Shown here: positions 1 to 8,801 of the stretch, piece by piece | How positions within the stretch are numbered: the stretch's first letter is position 1 | How the letters are laid out: every line of letters starts with the position of its first letter | Assembly: GCA_017546175.1 (NCBI GenBank) | Contig: JAFYXM010000007.1 | Location: forward strand, 274,456 to 338,455 | Direction of reading: 5' to 3' | Source of the DNA: Elusimicrobiaceae bacterium | GTDB lineage: Bacteria; Elusimicrobiota; Elusimicrobia; Elusimicrobiales; Elusimicrobiaceae | DNA length: 64,000 nucleotides | Notes under the pieces: generated by a model | Database searches by the model: none | What the model saw: the letters and a program-made list of their open reading frames with translations, nothing else | What the model was told of the DNA's origin: nothing | Position numbers and translations under genes: made by a program

Positions 1-1619
1 TCGCGCGTTACGTTAAACATTTTACCCACTTCTTCCAAGGTGCGCGGATAGCCCGAATCAATCCCAAAGCGCAAGCGGATAATCTTGGCTTCGCGCTCAG
101 ACAGGGTAGCCAATACGTCGGCCACTTCTTGTTTGCGCAAGAAATCAGCCGCAGACGTAGTAGGCGTCGGCCCGCTCTTATCTTCAATAAAATCTTCCAA
201 GTTGGAGTCTTCGTCTTCACCGATAGGGGTGGAGAGAGAAATCGGGTCTTGCATGATTTTAAGCACACTTTTCACCTTTTCCATGGACAGGCGCAAGGTT
301 TTAGCGTAATCTTCTAGCGTAGGCTCCTTGCCGTGTTCTTGGCGGAATTTGTTGGTTACTTTGGTCAATTTGGAAACCAACTCTTTCATGTGTACCGGAA
401 TGCGAATAGTGTTTGCTTGGTCGGCAATAGCGCGGTTGATGCTTTGGCGGATCCACCAAGTGGCATAGGTGGAGAATTTGAAACCGCGTTTGTATTCAAA
501 TTTTTCTACCGCTTTCATCAGGCCCAAACCGCCCTCTTGAATGAGGTCAGAAAGCTCTAAATTGGAGTTGACGTGCTTCTTGGCGATAGATACCACCAAG
601 CGCAAGTTGGCTTTGATGAGTTTAAGCTTGTCTTGCAAAATCATATTTTCAAAGAAAATAATGCGGTCATTGAAAGACAAGAACTCTCTTTCCGTCATGG
701 GCAAAGCCTCGGCCATGCGTTCATGACGTGCGCGCACACCTTCAATGTTGGTGAGGGCTCTTTCTAATTCTTCAATGGTAAATTTGGTTTTCTTTTTAAA
801 TTCTTTTTCGGAAATCTTTTTGTTTTTAAAAGAATTGACCAATTTTTTTACGTCTGCATAAGTGCCGAAATATTCGTCAAAACGTTCCATGTCGTTGCGA
901 GTTTCGGTTAAGCGGTCTGCTAAGTTTTTGATTTTATTGGTCAGACGTTTGATTTTATTTTGGTTTAAATTAAGTTTAATGATGCGCGCCACCACTTCTT
1001 TTTGTTTTTCTTCCAACAGTTCAATATTGCGGTTGCGTTTTTTGTCGGAGATGTTTTCATCGCGCAATTCTTTCATCAGTTTGGTGATTTCCTGCTCGCG
1101 TTTGCCGATAAATTGGGCCGCTTCTTTAAGTTTTTTACGCATGTTGTTAAGCTCGCGCGTGGTGCGTTTACCGCGAGGCATTAACTCTTTGGTGGTCATT
1201 TCTTCTTGGTCCACCAGTTCTTCCCAGTTGCAGATTTCGCGCATGGTGATGGGAGACTCCAACACCAATTTGCGCAATTCTTTTTCACGTTCGCGGATAT
1301 TGCGGGCTAAGGTAATTTCTTCATCACGGGACAAAAGGGGTACGCGGCCCATTTCGGACAAATACATGCGGATAGAGTTAGAAATGTCCGGACTGGAGGA
1401 CCAGTCTTCAGTCATGATTTCTTTTTCAGCGGATTTAGATTTCTTGTCATCTACTACTTGAATGCCTTTATCTTCCAAAGTGCCCATCAAACCGTCAATT
1501 TCTTCGGCACTCATGAGGTTGGAACTGAGGGAACGGTTGATTTCGTCTAGGGAAATCATGCCGCTTTCTTGGCCCAGTTCTACCAATTCTTTTAATGCTT
1601 TGTTTCCGGTATTTGCCAT
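1..1619 (-). CDS. rpoD: RNA polymerase primary sigma factor RpoD (3' end outside window)
   Basis: Housekeeping sigma-70 factor that directs RNA polymerase to promoters. The reading frame is open from ATG at 1617-1619 to the left edge (539 codons visible). Visible in order: an N-terminal region 1 segment, region 1.2-like [19 protein letters not shown], a long charged non-conserved region rich in Lys/Glu, region 2 ([13 protein letters not shown], then [19 protein letters not shown], about residues 335-395), region 3, and the start of region 4 ([19 protein letters not shown], about residues 500-520). The helix-turn-helix of region 4.2 lies beyond the window. An AGAGGT ribosome site precedes the ATG. 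It is the last gene of rpsU-dnaG-rpoD, 20 bases after dnaG. The large insert between regions 1.2 and 2 is typical of primary rather than alternative sigma factors. Confidence 0.96.
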   Translation of the reverse strand, partial: MANTGNKALKELVELGQESGMISLDEINRSLSSNLMSAEEIDGLMGTLEDKGIQVVDDKKSKSAEKEIMTEDWSSSPDISNSIRMYLSEMGRVPLLSRDEEITLARNIREREKELRKLVLESPITMREICNWEELVDQEEMTTKELMPRGKRTTRELNNMRKKLKEAAQFIGKREQEITKLMKELRDENISDKKRNRNIELLEEKQKEVVARIIKLNLNQNKIKRLTNKIKNLADRLTETRNDMERFDEYFGTYADVKKLVNSFKNKKISEKEFKKKTKFTIEELERALTNIEGVRARHERMAEALPMTEREFLSFNDRIIFFENMILQDKLKLIKANLRLVVSIAKKHVNSNLELSDLIQEGGLGLMKAVEKFEYKRGFKFSTYATWWIRQSINRAIADQANTIRIPVHMKELVSKLTKVTNKFRQEHGKEPTLEDYAKTLRLSMEKVKSVLKIMQDPISLSTPIGEDEDSNLEDFIEDKSGPTPTTSAADFLRKQEVADVLATLSEREAKIIRLRFGIDSGYPRTLEEVGKMFNVTR

Positions 1620-1639
1620 TTGTTATTTACCTCTATCCG

Positions 1640-3394
1640 TTAATTTTTTAATCTGTTTTGCAGCTCAGTCATTTTTTTGAGCAGCTGCGTGGGTACCTGA
1701 CCGGCACCGGCAGTTTTAATCTGTTGTCTGACGGCATTTAATTGCCGTTGCAGGGCTTCTTTTTCCACGGCTTTTTGGCACGCGGCAATATCGCGCTGCG
1801 GTTGAAAATCTTTGGGCAGCTCCGTCATCATCAGGCGCGCTGCCAAGTTGGCCGTTTGCGGAGCAATACGGCACACACGGTCCAAAAATCCTTCGGATTG
1901 CGGGTTTTCTGCAGCAGCTTGGCAGACGGCCTTTAAAAGCTCGGCCAAAGTGCTATTTTCAAATAAATCGGCCAGTTGCGCGCTTTGGCCCGCGTGCTGC
2001 GGATAGCGCAAGAGCCACCCCGTCAAATTTTCCTCTGCGGCATTGCGTACTTGCTGTGCGGTGGGTTGTGCAACAGGTTTTTGCGCTTGGAAACGCTGTT
2101 GAAAGCGTGTAGCGGCATATTCTTTGCTGCGCACTCTTTCCAGTACCAAAGCTTCGTCCACCCCTACTCTTTCGGCCACGTATTTCACCCATTCTCTGCG
2201 TACAATCGGGTCGGGTTGTTTTAAAAGCGTTTCTACCAATTCATTCACTACCGCCGTTTTGGCTTGCGGTTGCAGCGGTTGCGGATATAAATCTAACTGC
2301 AGCTTGGTGTGAAACTCTATCAAATCTTGCCCGTGGTCCAACACATATTCAAATTTTTCTTTGCCGTATTTAGTGATGTACTCATCAGGGTCCAACCCCT
2401 CAGACAAAGAGGCTACTTTGACGAATAACCCCTGTTCAATTAAAATGAGTGCTCCGCGCAAAGCCGCTTTGATACCGGCGGTATCGGGGTCAAAAAGTAC
2501 GACCACGTTATCGGTGTAGCGTTTGAGCAGGCGGGCATGATCTTCGCCCAAGCTGGTGCCCAACGGAGCTACCGTATTTTCAAAGCCGGCCTGATGGCAG
2601 GCAATCACGTCCATATACCCTTCCAAAAGCACCGCTCGGCTCGCTTTGCGTATGGCAGGGCCTGCAAAGTTGATACCGTAGAGTACTTGGCTTTTGTTAA
2701 AGAGCAACGTTTCGGGGGAGTTCAAATACTTCGGTTCCCCTTCGGCCAAAATACGTCCGCCGAAACCGACGGTTTCTCCGCGTTGGTTAATAATCGGAAA
2801 AATCAAACGTCCGCGGAAATAATCGCGCGGCCCGTAAGAGGTCAGCGCGCAAAGGCCGACGTCTTTGAGTTGCTGCGGTGTGTATCCTGCATTTTGCGCT
2901 TCGCGGCACAGGGCGGTGGCATCATTTTTAGCAAAGCCCAATTCAAATTTTTGCGCGGTTTCTTTGGTTAAGTTGCGCCCTTTTACGTAATTACGGGCAA
3001 ACTCTCCGCCGACAGTCATTAAGTTTTTATGAAAAAAGTTTTTGGCAAAGTCCAACGTTTTGCGCGCATCAATGCGTTTTTGCTCGTCTGCGGATAAGCC
3101 ATGAGAAGGCTTGTACTCTACTCCGGCCAAATCGGCCAGTTTGCACATCGCTTCGTAGAAAGAAAGATTTTCTACTTTCATCAGAAAATCAAAAATATCT
3201 CCGCCGCTTTGACAACCGAAACAATAAAACAGGCCCTTTTCGCTGCTGACGGTGAAAGAGGGAGTTTTCTCTTTGTGAAAAGGACAGCAAGCCTTCCATG
3301 TTTTGCCCGCTTTTTTCAAATGAGGCACATATTGGCGGACAAATTCCACAATGTCTAAGCGTTGCTTTATTTTTTCGACTGTGTTTTGATCCAT
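1640..3394 (-). CDS. dnaG: DNA primase DnaG
   Basis: Synthesises RNA primers for Okazaki fragments. I choose the ATG at 3394 (584 aa, MDQNTVEKIKQRLD...) because family similarity begins there; an in-frame upstream ATG at 3448 would add 18 residues that look like read-through leader, although neither start has a strong Shine-Dalgarno. Domains in order: CHC2 zinc finger with C37, H40, C58 and C61; catalytic core and TOPRIM fold (VLLEGYMDVIACHQAGFENT with E, later VVLFDPDTAGIKAA with the D-x-D pair); C-terminal helicase-binding region of low complexity with many Gln. Middle gene of the macromolecular synthesis operon, preceded by an attenuator-like hairpin after rpsU and followed by rpoD. Confidence 0.97.
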   Translation of the reverse strand: MDQNTVEKIKQRLDIVEFVRQYVPHLKKAGKTWKACCPFHKEKTPSFTVSSEKGLFYCFGCQSGGDIFDFLMKVENLSFYEAMCKLADLAGVEYKPSHGLSADEQKRIDARKTLDFAKNFFHKNLMTVGGEFARNYVKGRNLTKETAQKFELGFAKNDATALCREAQNAGYTPQQLKDVGLCALTSYGPRDYFRGRLIFPIINQRGETVGFGGRILAEGEPKYLNSPETLLFNKSQVLYGINFAGPAIRKASRAVLLEGYMDVIACHQAGFENTVAPLGTSLGEDHARLLKRYTDNVVVLFDPDTAGIKAALRGALILIEQGLFVKVASLSEGLDPDEYITKYGKEKFEYVLDHGQDLIEFHTKLQLDLYPQPLQPQAKTAVVNELVETLLKQPDPIVRREWVKYVAERVGVDEALVLERVRSKEYAATRFQQRFQAQKPVAQPTAQQVRNAAEENLTGWLLRYPQHAGQSAQLADLFENSTLAELLKAVCQAAAENPQSEGFLDRVCRIAPQTANLAARLMMTELPKDFQPQRDIAACQKAVEKEALQRQLNAVRQQIKTAGAGQVPTQLLKKMTELQNRLKN

Positions 3395-3456
3395 AACGTG
3401 TTTTACCGTCGATGTATCGTACGCGCGTATGCGCTCGCGCGTGCACATGCTAAAGA

Positions 3457-3492
3457 AGGCAATAGCCCTCGGTTACCCTCGGACTATTGCCT
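3457..3492 (-). terminator. Attenuator-like hairpin between rpsU and dnaG
   Basis: A 9-bp perfect stem (AGGCAATAG paired with CTATTGCCT; extendable inward with a G-T pair) closes an 18-base loop that contains a direct repeat of CCGAGGG. On the minus strand it is followed by TTCTTTA rather than a strong U-run, so it should terminate only partially. Its position between rpsU and dnaG matches the partial terminator known in the enterobacterial rpsU-dnaG-rpoD operon, which lowers primase relative to S21. Confidence 0.6.
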
Positions 3493-3506
3493 GAAAACTG
3501 CTTGAA

Positions 3507-3701
3507 TTAATAGCGCCGACGTTTGGTGCGGCGGGCGCGACGTTGCGCTTCTTGAGATTTAATTTTGCGCTTCACGCTGGGGGGCATGTAGGTCTCGCGG
3601 CGTTTGATTTCCTTGAGAATGCCGTTTTTTTCGCATTCGCGTTTGAAGCGTTTGAGAGCCTCTTCTAAGTGTTCGGCATCTCTAACTTTCACAAAAACCA
3701 T
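3507..3701 (-). CDS. rpsU: 30S ribosomal protein S21
   Basis: Small basic ribosomal protein of 64 aa that binds near the 3' end of 16S rRNA. The sequence has the family hallmarks: MVFVKVRDAEHLEEALKRFKR at the start, a central REtyMPPSVKRK segment, and an Arg/Lys-rich C-terminus (RRARRTKRRRY). Length matches the family (about 60-70 aa). The start has a GAAGGTGG ribosome site about ten bases upstream. It is the first gene of the rpsU-dnaG-rpoD operon and is divergent from the pilin gene starting at 3908. Confidence 0.96.
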   Translation of the reverse strand: MVFVKVRDAEHLEEALKRFKRECEKNGILKEIKRRETYMPPSVKRKIKSQEAQRRARRTKRRRY

Positions 3702-3762
3702 TTACTTTTTCACCACCTTCTGTATAACCAGCAAAAAATCGGTACGGAAAAACTTCCTATTT

Positions 3763-3768
3763 ATTATA
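3763..3768 (-). promoter_or_regulatory. -10 box of the rpsU-dnaG-rpoD operon
   Basis: Perfect TATAAT on the minus strand, about 60 bases upstream of rpsU. No convincing -35 hexamer is visible at the normal spacing. Confidence 0.5.
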
Positions 3769-3840
3769 TAAAACTTTAACCCTTTTGTGGAAAATAGTTT
3801 TTGGTCGGTTGGCAAAAAAGGGGGAAAAGTGCCCCAAGAC

Positions 3841-3869
3841 TTGACTGGTTTTTTTTTTTTTGCTACAAT
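3841..3869 (+). promoter_or_regulatory. Pilin promoter with T13 spacer
   Basis: -35 TTGACT at 3841-3846 and -10 TACAAT at 3864-3869, preceded by TGC (extended -10). The 17-base spacer is GG, thirteen T (3849-3861), GC. Two other pilin genes in this window (8250, 20037) have the same arrangement with spacers of 19 and 20 bases. Confidence 0.8.
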
Positions 3870-3907
3870 TTTTCTGAAAGAAAATTGAAGCAAAAAGGAG
3901 AAAAAAC

Positions 3908-4414
3908 ATGAAAAATATTTTTAAAAACAATACCGGTGGTTTTACGCTGATTGAATTATTGGTTGTGGTGCTGATTATCGGCATTTTGTCTGCCATTGCC
4001 TTGCCTCAGTATACCATGGCAGTAGAAAAAGCCCGTGTAGCGGAGGCTATGCCTATTATAAAAAACATTGCTAATGCTAGAGAAGTATATCGCTTGGCTA
4101 ACGGATCTTTACCTCACTATTTTAGTGAATTAGATATAGAAATTACTGGCGAAGAAAATGACGATGGTATGTGTAGAGAAACTAAAAATTGGAGCTACTG
4201 TATAGATGTTAATAGTACAGATGCTGGTCGTAATAACGTTTCAGATGAAAACTATTATGTAATTTCTTATTATCTTCCTTCTGATCCAGATACTGTTGTG
4301 GCCGGACATTTTACATGTTTGGCTTATGGGGAATTGGGTGATAAGATCTGTCGAAGTTTGGGTGGAAAAAAGCGTGGGGGTTTGCAGAACCCAAATGAAT
4401 ATGTTATTCCTTAA
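3908..4414 (+). CDS. Type IV pilin/pseudopilin-like protein (T-tract promoter, KICR motif)
   Basis: 168 aa with a class III prepilin signal: short basic leader ending in G, then FTLIELLVVVLIIGILSAIALP, with Glu at mature position 5, followed by the usual hydrophobic helix and QYTMAVEKARVAEA. A prepilin peptidase would cut after the Gly and the protein would be assembled into a pilus or secretion pseudopilus. The rest is an unrecognised variable domain with four Cys, ending with DKICRSLGGKK, a motif (KIC[KR]xL) shared with the pilins at 15009 and 20037. The 3' half of the gene is clearly richer in A+T than the 5' part. It stands alone with its own promoter, AAGGAG ribosome site and terminator. 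No pilus assembly genes are nearby. Confidence 0.9.
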   Translation: MKNIFKNNTGGFTLIELLVVVLIIGILSAIALPQYTMAVEKARVAEAMPIIKNIANAREVYRLANGSLPHYFSELDIEITGEENDDGMCRETKNWSYCIDVNSTDAGRNNVSDENYYVISYYLPSDPDTVVAGHFTCLAYGELGDKICRSLGGKKRGGLQNPNEYVIP

Positions 4415-4417
4415 ATA

Positions 4418-4447
4418 AACACCCCGCAAAAAGCGGGGTGTTGTTTT
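4418..4447. terminator. Bidirectional terminator between pilin and recA
   Basis: Ten-base perfect stem AACACCCCGC/GCGGGGTGTT with a five-A loop, followed by TGTTTTT on plus and TTTATTT on minus. It separates the convergent pilin and recA genes. Confidence 0.85.
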
Positions 4448-4484
4448 TCATGCTGATTTTCAGTTTTCTATTTTTGTTTCAAAC

Positions 4485-5540
4485 TTATTTCTTACCTTTT
4501 TTGGCAGGCGCGTCGGCATCTTCGGCTTTGGGGGCTTTGGAGCCGTCGTAATGGTGGCCTAAATATTTGACGTACAATTTGTCCTCAATTTCGGCCGCCA
4601 ACTGCGGATTGTCCTTTAAATATTGGCGGGCATTTTCCGCACCTTGGCCCAGTTTTTCATCTCCATAGATAAACCAACTGCCGCTTTTATCCAAAATACC
4701 GGCTTCCACCCCTTTATCTAAAAGGCAGGCCTCGCGGGAAATTCCTTCGCCGTGGAGCATGGTGAACTCGGCTTGGCGGTACGGGGGGGCTACTTTGTTT
4801 TTGGTTACTTTGGCGCGCACACGGGTACCAATGATTTCGTCGCCTTTTTTCAGGTTTTCAATGCGGCGTACATCAATACGCACGGAAGAGTAAAATTTCA
4901 AAGCCAAACCGCCCGGTGTAGTTTCGGGATTACCGAACATGACACCGATTTTTTGGCGGAGCTGGTTAATGAAAATAATACTCGTTTTGGTTTTATTCAA
5001 AATGCTGGTGAGTTTGCGCAAGGCTTGGCTCATGAGTCTGGCTTGTAAGCCGACGTGAGAATCGCCCATTTCACCCTCAATTTCCGCTTGCGGTACAAGG
5101 GCAGCCACAGAGTCTATCACAATCAAATCAATCGCGCCTGAGCGGACCAATTTTTCAGCGATTTCCAAGGCTTGTTCGCCGCTGTCGGGCTGAGAGATTA
5201 AAAGTTCGTCCACGTTCACACCGATAGAGGTGGCATACACGGGGTCTAACGCGTGTTCGGCATCAATAAAGGCCACCACACCGCCGTTCTTTTGCGCTTG
5301 CGCGGCTACGTGCAGAGAAAGGGTAGTCTTACCGCCGGCTTCGGGACCGTAAATTTCAATTACGCGTCCGCGGGGAATGCCGCCCACACCCAAGGCTAAG
5401 TCCAAAGACAAAGCACCCGTAGGAATGGCGTCCACTTTTTTTACATTGGCGTTTCCTAAAATAGAAATGGCTTCTTTGCCGAAGGCTTTTTCAATTTGGC
5501 CTAGGGCTAAATCTAATGCTTTTTGTTTGTTTGCGTCCAT
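4485..5540 (-). CDS. recA: Recombinase RecA
   Basis: ATP-dependent strand-exchange protein and SOS co-protease, 351 aa (normal length). Walker A is at residues 65-72 and reads GPEAGGKT, where most bacteria have GPESSGKT; Walker B is [10 protein letters not shown]; loop L1/L2 regions ([18 protein letters not shown] and [22 protein letters not shown]) and the C-terminal acidic/lysine tail are intact. A GGAGG ribosome site precedes the ATG. It follows clpC by 27 bases on the same strand, so the two probably share a transcript. The altered Walker A still satisfies GxxxxGKT, so activity is expected. Confidence 0.97.
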   Translation of the reverse strand: MDANKQKALDLALGQIEKAFGKEAISILGNANVKKVDAIPTGALSLDLALGVGGIPRGRVIEIYGPEAGGKTTLSLHVAAQAQKNGGVVAFIDAEHALDPVYATSIGVNVDELLISQPDSGEQALEIAEKLVRSGAIDLIVIDSVAALVPQAEIEGEMGDSHVGLQARLMSQALRKLTSILNKTKTSIIFINQLRQKIGVMFGNPETTPGGLALKFYSSVRIDVRRIENLKKGDEIIGTRVRAKVTKNKVAPPYRQAEFTMLHGEGISREACLLDKGVEAGILDKSGSWFIYGDEKLGQGAENARQYLKDNPQLAAEIEDKLYVKYLGHHYDGSKAPKAEDADAPAKKGKK

Positions 5541-5567
5541 AAATCCTCCAAGATAGATAAAAAACGA

Positions 5568-8105
5568 TTAAGCCACCGTTTCCACAGCGGTTGCGCGTGA
5601 AAAACCAAGCTTATGGTTTTCTTTCTCTAAGTCTACAATAATTTGCGTACCTGCGGGGTACTGTTGTACCAAAATATTTTCAGCCAACGGGTCTTCCAGC
5701 AGCCGTTGGACAGTGCGCAGCAGCGGTCTTGCGCCGTATTTTTCGTCATAACCTTCGGCAATCAGGAACTCTTTGGCCTCTTGGGTCAGCTTTAGAGTTA
5801 ATTGGCGTTCGGTCAGCTTAGCCTCTACTTTGCTGAGCAAGAGATCCAAAATTTGTCCGATATGCTGTTTGCCCAAAGAGTGGAAAACCACAATTTCGTC
5901 AATACGGTTGATAAATTCCGGATTGAAGGTTTTCTTCACTTCGTCCATGACGTGTTGGCGCATTTCGGCATGTTGTTGCTCTTCACTGGCCGAAGCGGTA
6001 AAGCCTAAGCTGTTGCCTTTGTTGGTAATTTGGCGCGCTCCGACGTTAGATGTCATGATAATCACGCAATTTTTAAAGCTTACTTTGTGCCCTAAATTAT
6101 CGGTCAAAGACCCTTCGTCCAACACTTGCAATAAGATATTGTAAATATCGGGGTGTGCCTTTTCAAGCTCGTCAAGTACCACCACGCTGTAAGGGCGGCG
6201 GCGGACGGCCTCGGTCAGTTGGCCGCCTTCTTCATAGCCCACATAGCCCGGAGGGGCACCGATTAAGCGGGAAACGGCAAATTTTTCCATGTATTCAGAC
6301 ATATCCAAACGCACCATGGCGTCTTCGTCTCCGAACAAGAAAGAAGCCAAACTTTTGGCAAGCTCTGTTTTACCCACACCGGTGGGACCTAAGAATAGGA
6401 AACCGCCAATCGGACGGTGCGGATTGCCCAGTCCCGTGCGGTTGCGGCGAATAGCCTGCGAAACGGCACGCACGGCCTCTTCTTGGCCGATAATGCGCTT
6501 GTGCAGGTGTTCTTCCATGTGTAAAATTTTGTCAGTTTCACTTTGCGTCAGGCGCGTAACGGGAATGCCCGTCCATTTGGAAGCTACGATGGCAATATCT
6601 TCTTCCGTCACTTCCACGCGGCGGTTATTGCGTTCTTCCTGCCACTTGGCCTTTAACTCGTCTAATTGTTTTTTCAAAGCTTCTTCGTTGGCTTTGAGCT
6701 GAGTGGCTTTTTCAAATTCACGGTTGCGGATGGCCTGATCTTTTTCGGCCACGGCGGCTTGGTATTTGCGTTGTTGTTCACGCACATCTGCCGGCATGGC
6801 GGAGTTTTTTAGGCGCGCGCGTGCACCGGCTTCATCAAAGAGGTCAATGGCTTTGTCCGGCATGGCGCGGTCGGTGATATAGCGGTCTGCAATGGCAGCT
6901 GCGGCACGTACGGCATCATCAGTAAAAAACACTTTATGATGTTCTTCAAATTTCGGGCGGATACCGGACAAAATGGTAACCGTTTGCTGCACATCGGGCG
7001 GCTCTACCGTAACGGGCTGAAAGCGGCGCTCAAAAGCGGTATCGGACTCAATATACTTGCGGTATTCGTCAAAGGTGGTGGCGCCGATACATTGTATTTC
7101 TCCGCGTGCTAAGGCGGGTTTAAGCATGTTGGACGCGTCCATAGACCCTTCGGCCGCACCGGCTCCGATCAGGGTGTGGAGCTCGTCAATGAAAATAATG
7201 CTGTTGCGGTCGGCAGCGGCTTCGTCAATGATGTTTTTGAGGCGCTGTTCAAATTCACCGCGGTACTTGGTGCCTGCTACCACGGAAGCTAGGTCCAACC
7301 CCAAAAGACGTTTGCCGCTTAACACGTCGGAAATATCGCCCGAGGCCATTTTTTGTGCAAGGCCTTCTACAATAGCGGTCTTGCCTACCCCCGGTTCTCC
7401 GATTAAGACGGGGTTATTTTTGGTGCGTCGGGCCAAAATCTGTACCAAACGTTCAATTTCGTCTTCGCGCCCGATGACAGGGTCCAAGGCTCCCTTTTCG
7501 GCCAGCGCCGTTAAATCACGGGTATATTCGTCTAAAGTAGGGGTTTTGGTTTTGGCATCTTTTTTGACGGGTTGCTCTACAATAATTTCTTCTTCCTCAT
7601 CATCTTCATCCTCTTCATCTTGAGAGAAGTGGGAGGAGGAAACGTCTTCTTTTAAGTCGGACGGTTGGGCACCCTCTAAGAAAGCCAACGTGCTTTCACG
7701 CACGGTGTTTAACGTGACATTTAAATTTTGGAAAATGGTGCCGGCCATGCCTTCTTCTTCACGTACAAGGCCCAGCAAAATATGCTCCGTGCCGATATGC
7801 TCCGTGCCTAAACTTTGCGATTCTTCCACCGCAAATTCCAGCACTTTTTTAGCACGCGGCGTGAACGGAATTTCCCCCAGTAGCATAACTGCATCTCCTA
7901 CGCCTACCATTTTTTCAATTTCCAGACGTACTTTGCGAAAGGTAATGCCTAACGAAGCTAAAATTTTATTGGATACCGTTCCTTCCAAGGCCGTCAGCCC
8001 CAGCATAATGTGTTCGGTGCCTACGTAATCATGATTAAGCCGTTTGGCTTCTTCTTGCGCAATGAGAATGATTTTTTGCGCATTTTCCGTAAATCGTTTT
8101 GCCAT
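5568..8105 (-). CDS. clpC: AAA+ unfoldase ClpC
   Basis: ATP-driven unfoldase that feeds proteins to ClpP; 845 aa. Two Clp N repeats (about residues 1-145), an unusual acidic linker (a run of Asp/Glu around 161-177), AAA+ domain 1 with Walker A GEPGVGKT at 236-243, a middle coiled segment with a UVR motif (NREFEKATQLKANEEAL), and AAA+ domain 2 with Walker A GPTGVGKT. The LGF tripeptide in NKGNSLGFTAS fits the ClpP-docking loop, which supports ClpC over ClpB. AAGGGG ribosome site at the start. ClpC lies upstream of recA in one unit. No clpP or mcsAB is nearby, and no CIRCE or CtsR box is obvious upstream. Confidence 0.95.
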   Translation of the reverse strand: MAKRFTENAQKIILIAQEEAKRLNHDYVGTEHIMLGLTALEGTVSNKILASLGITFRKVRLEIEKMVGVGDAVMLLGEIPFTPRAKKVLEFAVEESQSLGTEHIGTEHILLGLVREEEGMAGTIFQNLNVTLNTVRESTLAFLEGAQPSDLKEDVSSSHFSQDEEDEDDEEEEIIVEQPVKKDAKTKTPTLDEYTRDLTALAEKGALDPVIGREDEIERLVQILARRTKNNPVLIGEPGVGKTAIVEGLAQKMASGDISDVLSGKRLLGLDLASVVAGTKYRGEFEQRLKNIIDEAAADRNSIIFIDELHTLIGAGAAEGSMDASNMLKPALARGEIQCIGATTFDEYRKYIESDTAFERRFQPVTVEPPDVQQTVTILSGIRPKFEEHHKVFFTDDAVRAAAAIADRYITDRAMPDKAIDLFDEAGARARLKNSAMPADVREQQRKYQAAVAEKDQAIRNREFEKATQLKANEEALKKQLDELKAKWQEERNNRRVEVTEEDIAIVASKWTGIPVTRLTQSETDKILHMEEHLHKRIIGQEEAVRAVSQAIRRNRTGLGNPHRPIGGFLFLGPTGVGKTELAKSLASFLFGDEDAMVRLDMSEYMEKFAVSRLIGAPPGYVGYEEGGQLTEAVRRRPYSVVVLDELEKAHPDIYNILLQVLDEGSLTDNLGHKVSFKNCVIIMTSNVGARQITNKGNSLGFTASASEEQQHAEMRQHVMDEVKKTFNPEFINRIDEIVVFHSLGKQHIGQILDLLLSKVEAKLTERQLTLKLTQEAKEFLIAEGYDEKYGARPLLRTVQRLLEDPLAENILVQQYPAGTQIIVDLEKENHKLGFSRATAVETVA

Positions 8106-8133
8106 CTTAAACCCCTTTTTGATAAGTACTTAC

Positions 8134-8139
8134 ATTATA
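8134..8139 (-). promoter_or_regulatory. -10 box of clpC-recA
   Basis: Perfect TATAAT on the minus strand 28 bases upstream of the clpC ATG. A CTCT/AGAG inverted repeat lies just upstream and could be an operator, but I do not recognise it. Confidence 0.5.
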
Positions 8140-8176
8140 TAAAAAAGAGACTCTTTAGAGGAGGAAAAGAAAAAAC

Positions 8177-8207
8177 TTGACAATCTGTTTTTTTTTTTTG
8201 CTACAAT
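8177..8207 (+). promoter_or_regulatory. Pilin promoter with T12 spacer
   Basis: -35 TTGACA at 8177-8182, twelve T at 8188-8199, then GC and -10 TACAAT at 8202-8207. Spacer is 19 bases, two above the sigma-70 optimum, and the extended -10 TGC is present. Confidence 0.78.
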
Positions 8208-8249
8208 TTTTCGGACGGAACAATTAAATTTAAACAGGAGAATAAAATT

Positions 8250-8741
8250 ATGAAGAAAGGTTTTACTTTGATAGAACTGTTGGTTGTGGTACTCATCATT
8301 GGTATTTTGTCTGCCGTAGCTTTACCGCAATATCAAAAAGCGGTATTTAAATCTCGCATGGCGGAAGCTTTTACTAACTTGAAAACCATTTCCGAAGCGG
8401 TAAAATTGTGTGAATTGGAAAATGGGAGAATTGATTATGATAGTAATGATTTCTGCCAGTATGCAGAAAATTTAAATATAAGTTTTGGAAATGCTGACTG
8501 GGGTAATGTCTTTATAACAGATAAATTTGAGTATAAAATTGATAGAGGTGGTTTGTCATCTTCGTCAGATGTGCTAGCAAATGCTTATGCTAAAGGTTTT
8601 GATGTTTGTATGTGTATTTATGATGACGGGCATTTTTCTGTAGAAAACGAAGAGGCAGGTTGTGTTGGCGGAAATTTTCCAAATTTTGACGTAGCTAAAG
8701 CATTAAATTTACCTGCAGATGAAGGTTGTTTCTGTTGTTAG
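8250..8741 (+). CDS. Type IV pilin/pseudopilin-like protein (T-tract promoter)
   Basis: 163 aa. Prepilin leader MKKG is followed by FTLIELLVVVLIIGILSAVALP and QYQKAVFKSRMAEAF, so it is a processed, membrane-embedded pilin-like subunit with Glu5. The variable C-terminal domain is Cys-rich (CMC, then GCV, ending GCFCC) and is not similar to the KICK-type tails of the other T-tract pilins. The body is A+T-rich compared with clpC and proS. Own T-tract promoter, CAGGAG ribosome site and terminator; monocistronic. Its specific role (pilus fibre, minor pilin or secretion) cannot be told. Confidence 0.9.
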   Translation: MKKGFTLIELLVVVLIIGILSAVALPQYQKAVFKSRMAEAFTNLKTISEAVKLCELENGRIDYDSNDFCQYAENLNISFGNADWGNVFITDKFEYKIDRGGLSSSSDVLANAYAKGFDVCMCIYDDGHFSVENEEAGCVGGNFPNFDVAKALNLPADEGCFCC

Positions 8742-8753
8742 CTTTTCCAAATA

Positions 8754-8786
8754 AAACACCCCACCGATTTGGTGGGGTGTTTTGTG
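8754..8786. terminator. Bidirectional terminator between pilin and proS
   Basis: Twelve-base perfect stem AAACACCCCACC/GGTGGGGTGTTT with a five-base loop, T-run on both strands; separates convergent genes. Confidence 0.85.
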
Positions 8787-8801
8787 TTTTCTGTCTAAAA
8801 C

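Noticed and set aside
3702..3996. Two Lys/Phe-rich minus-strand ORFs between rpsU and the pilin
   Set aside because: They cover the rpsU promoter and the pilin T-tract; low-complexity translation of A/T runs, no ribosome site.
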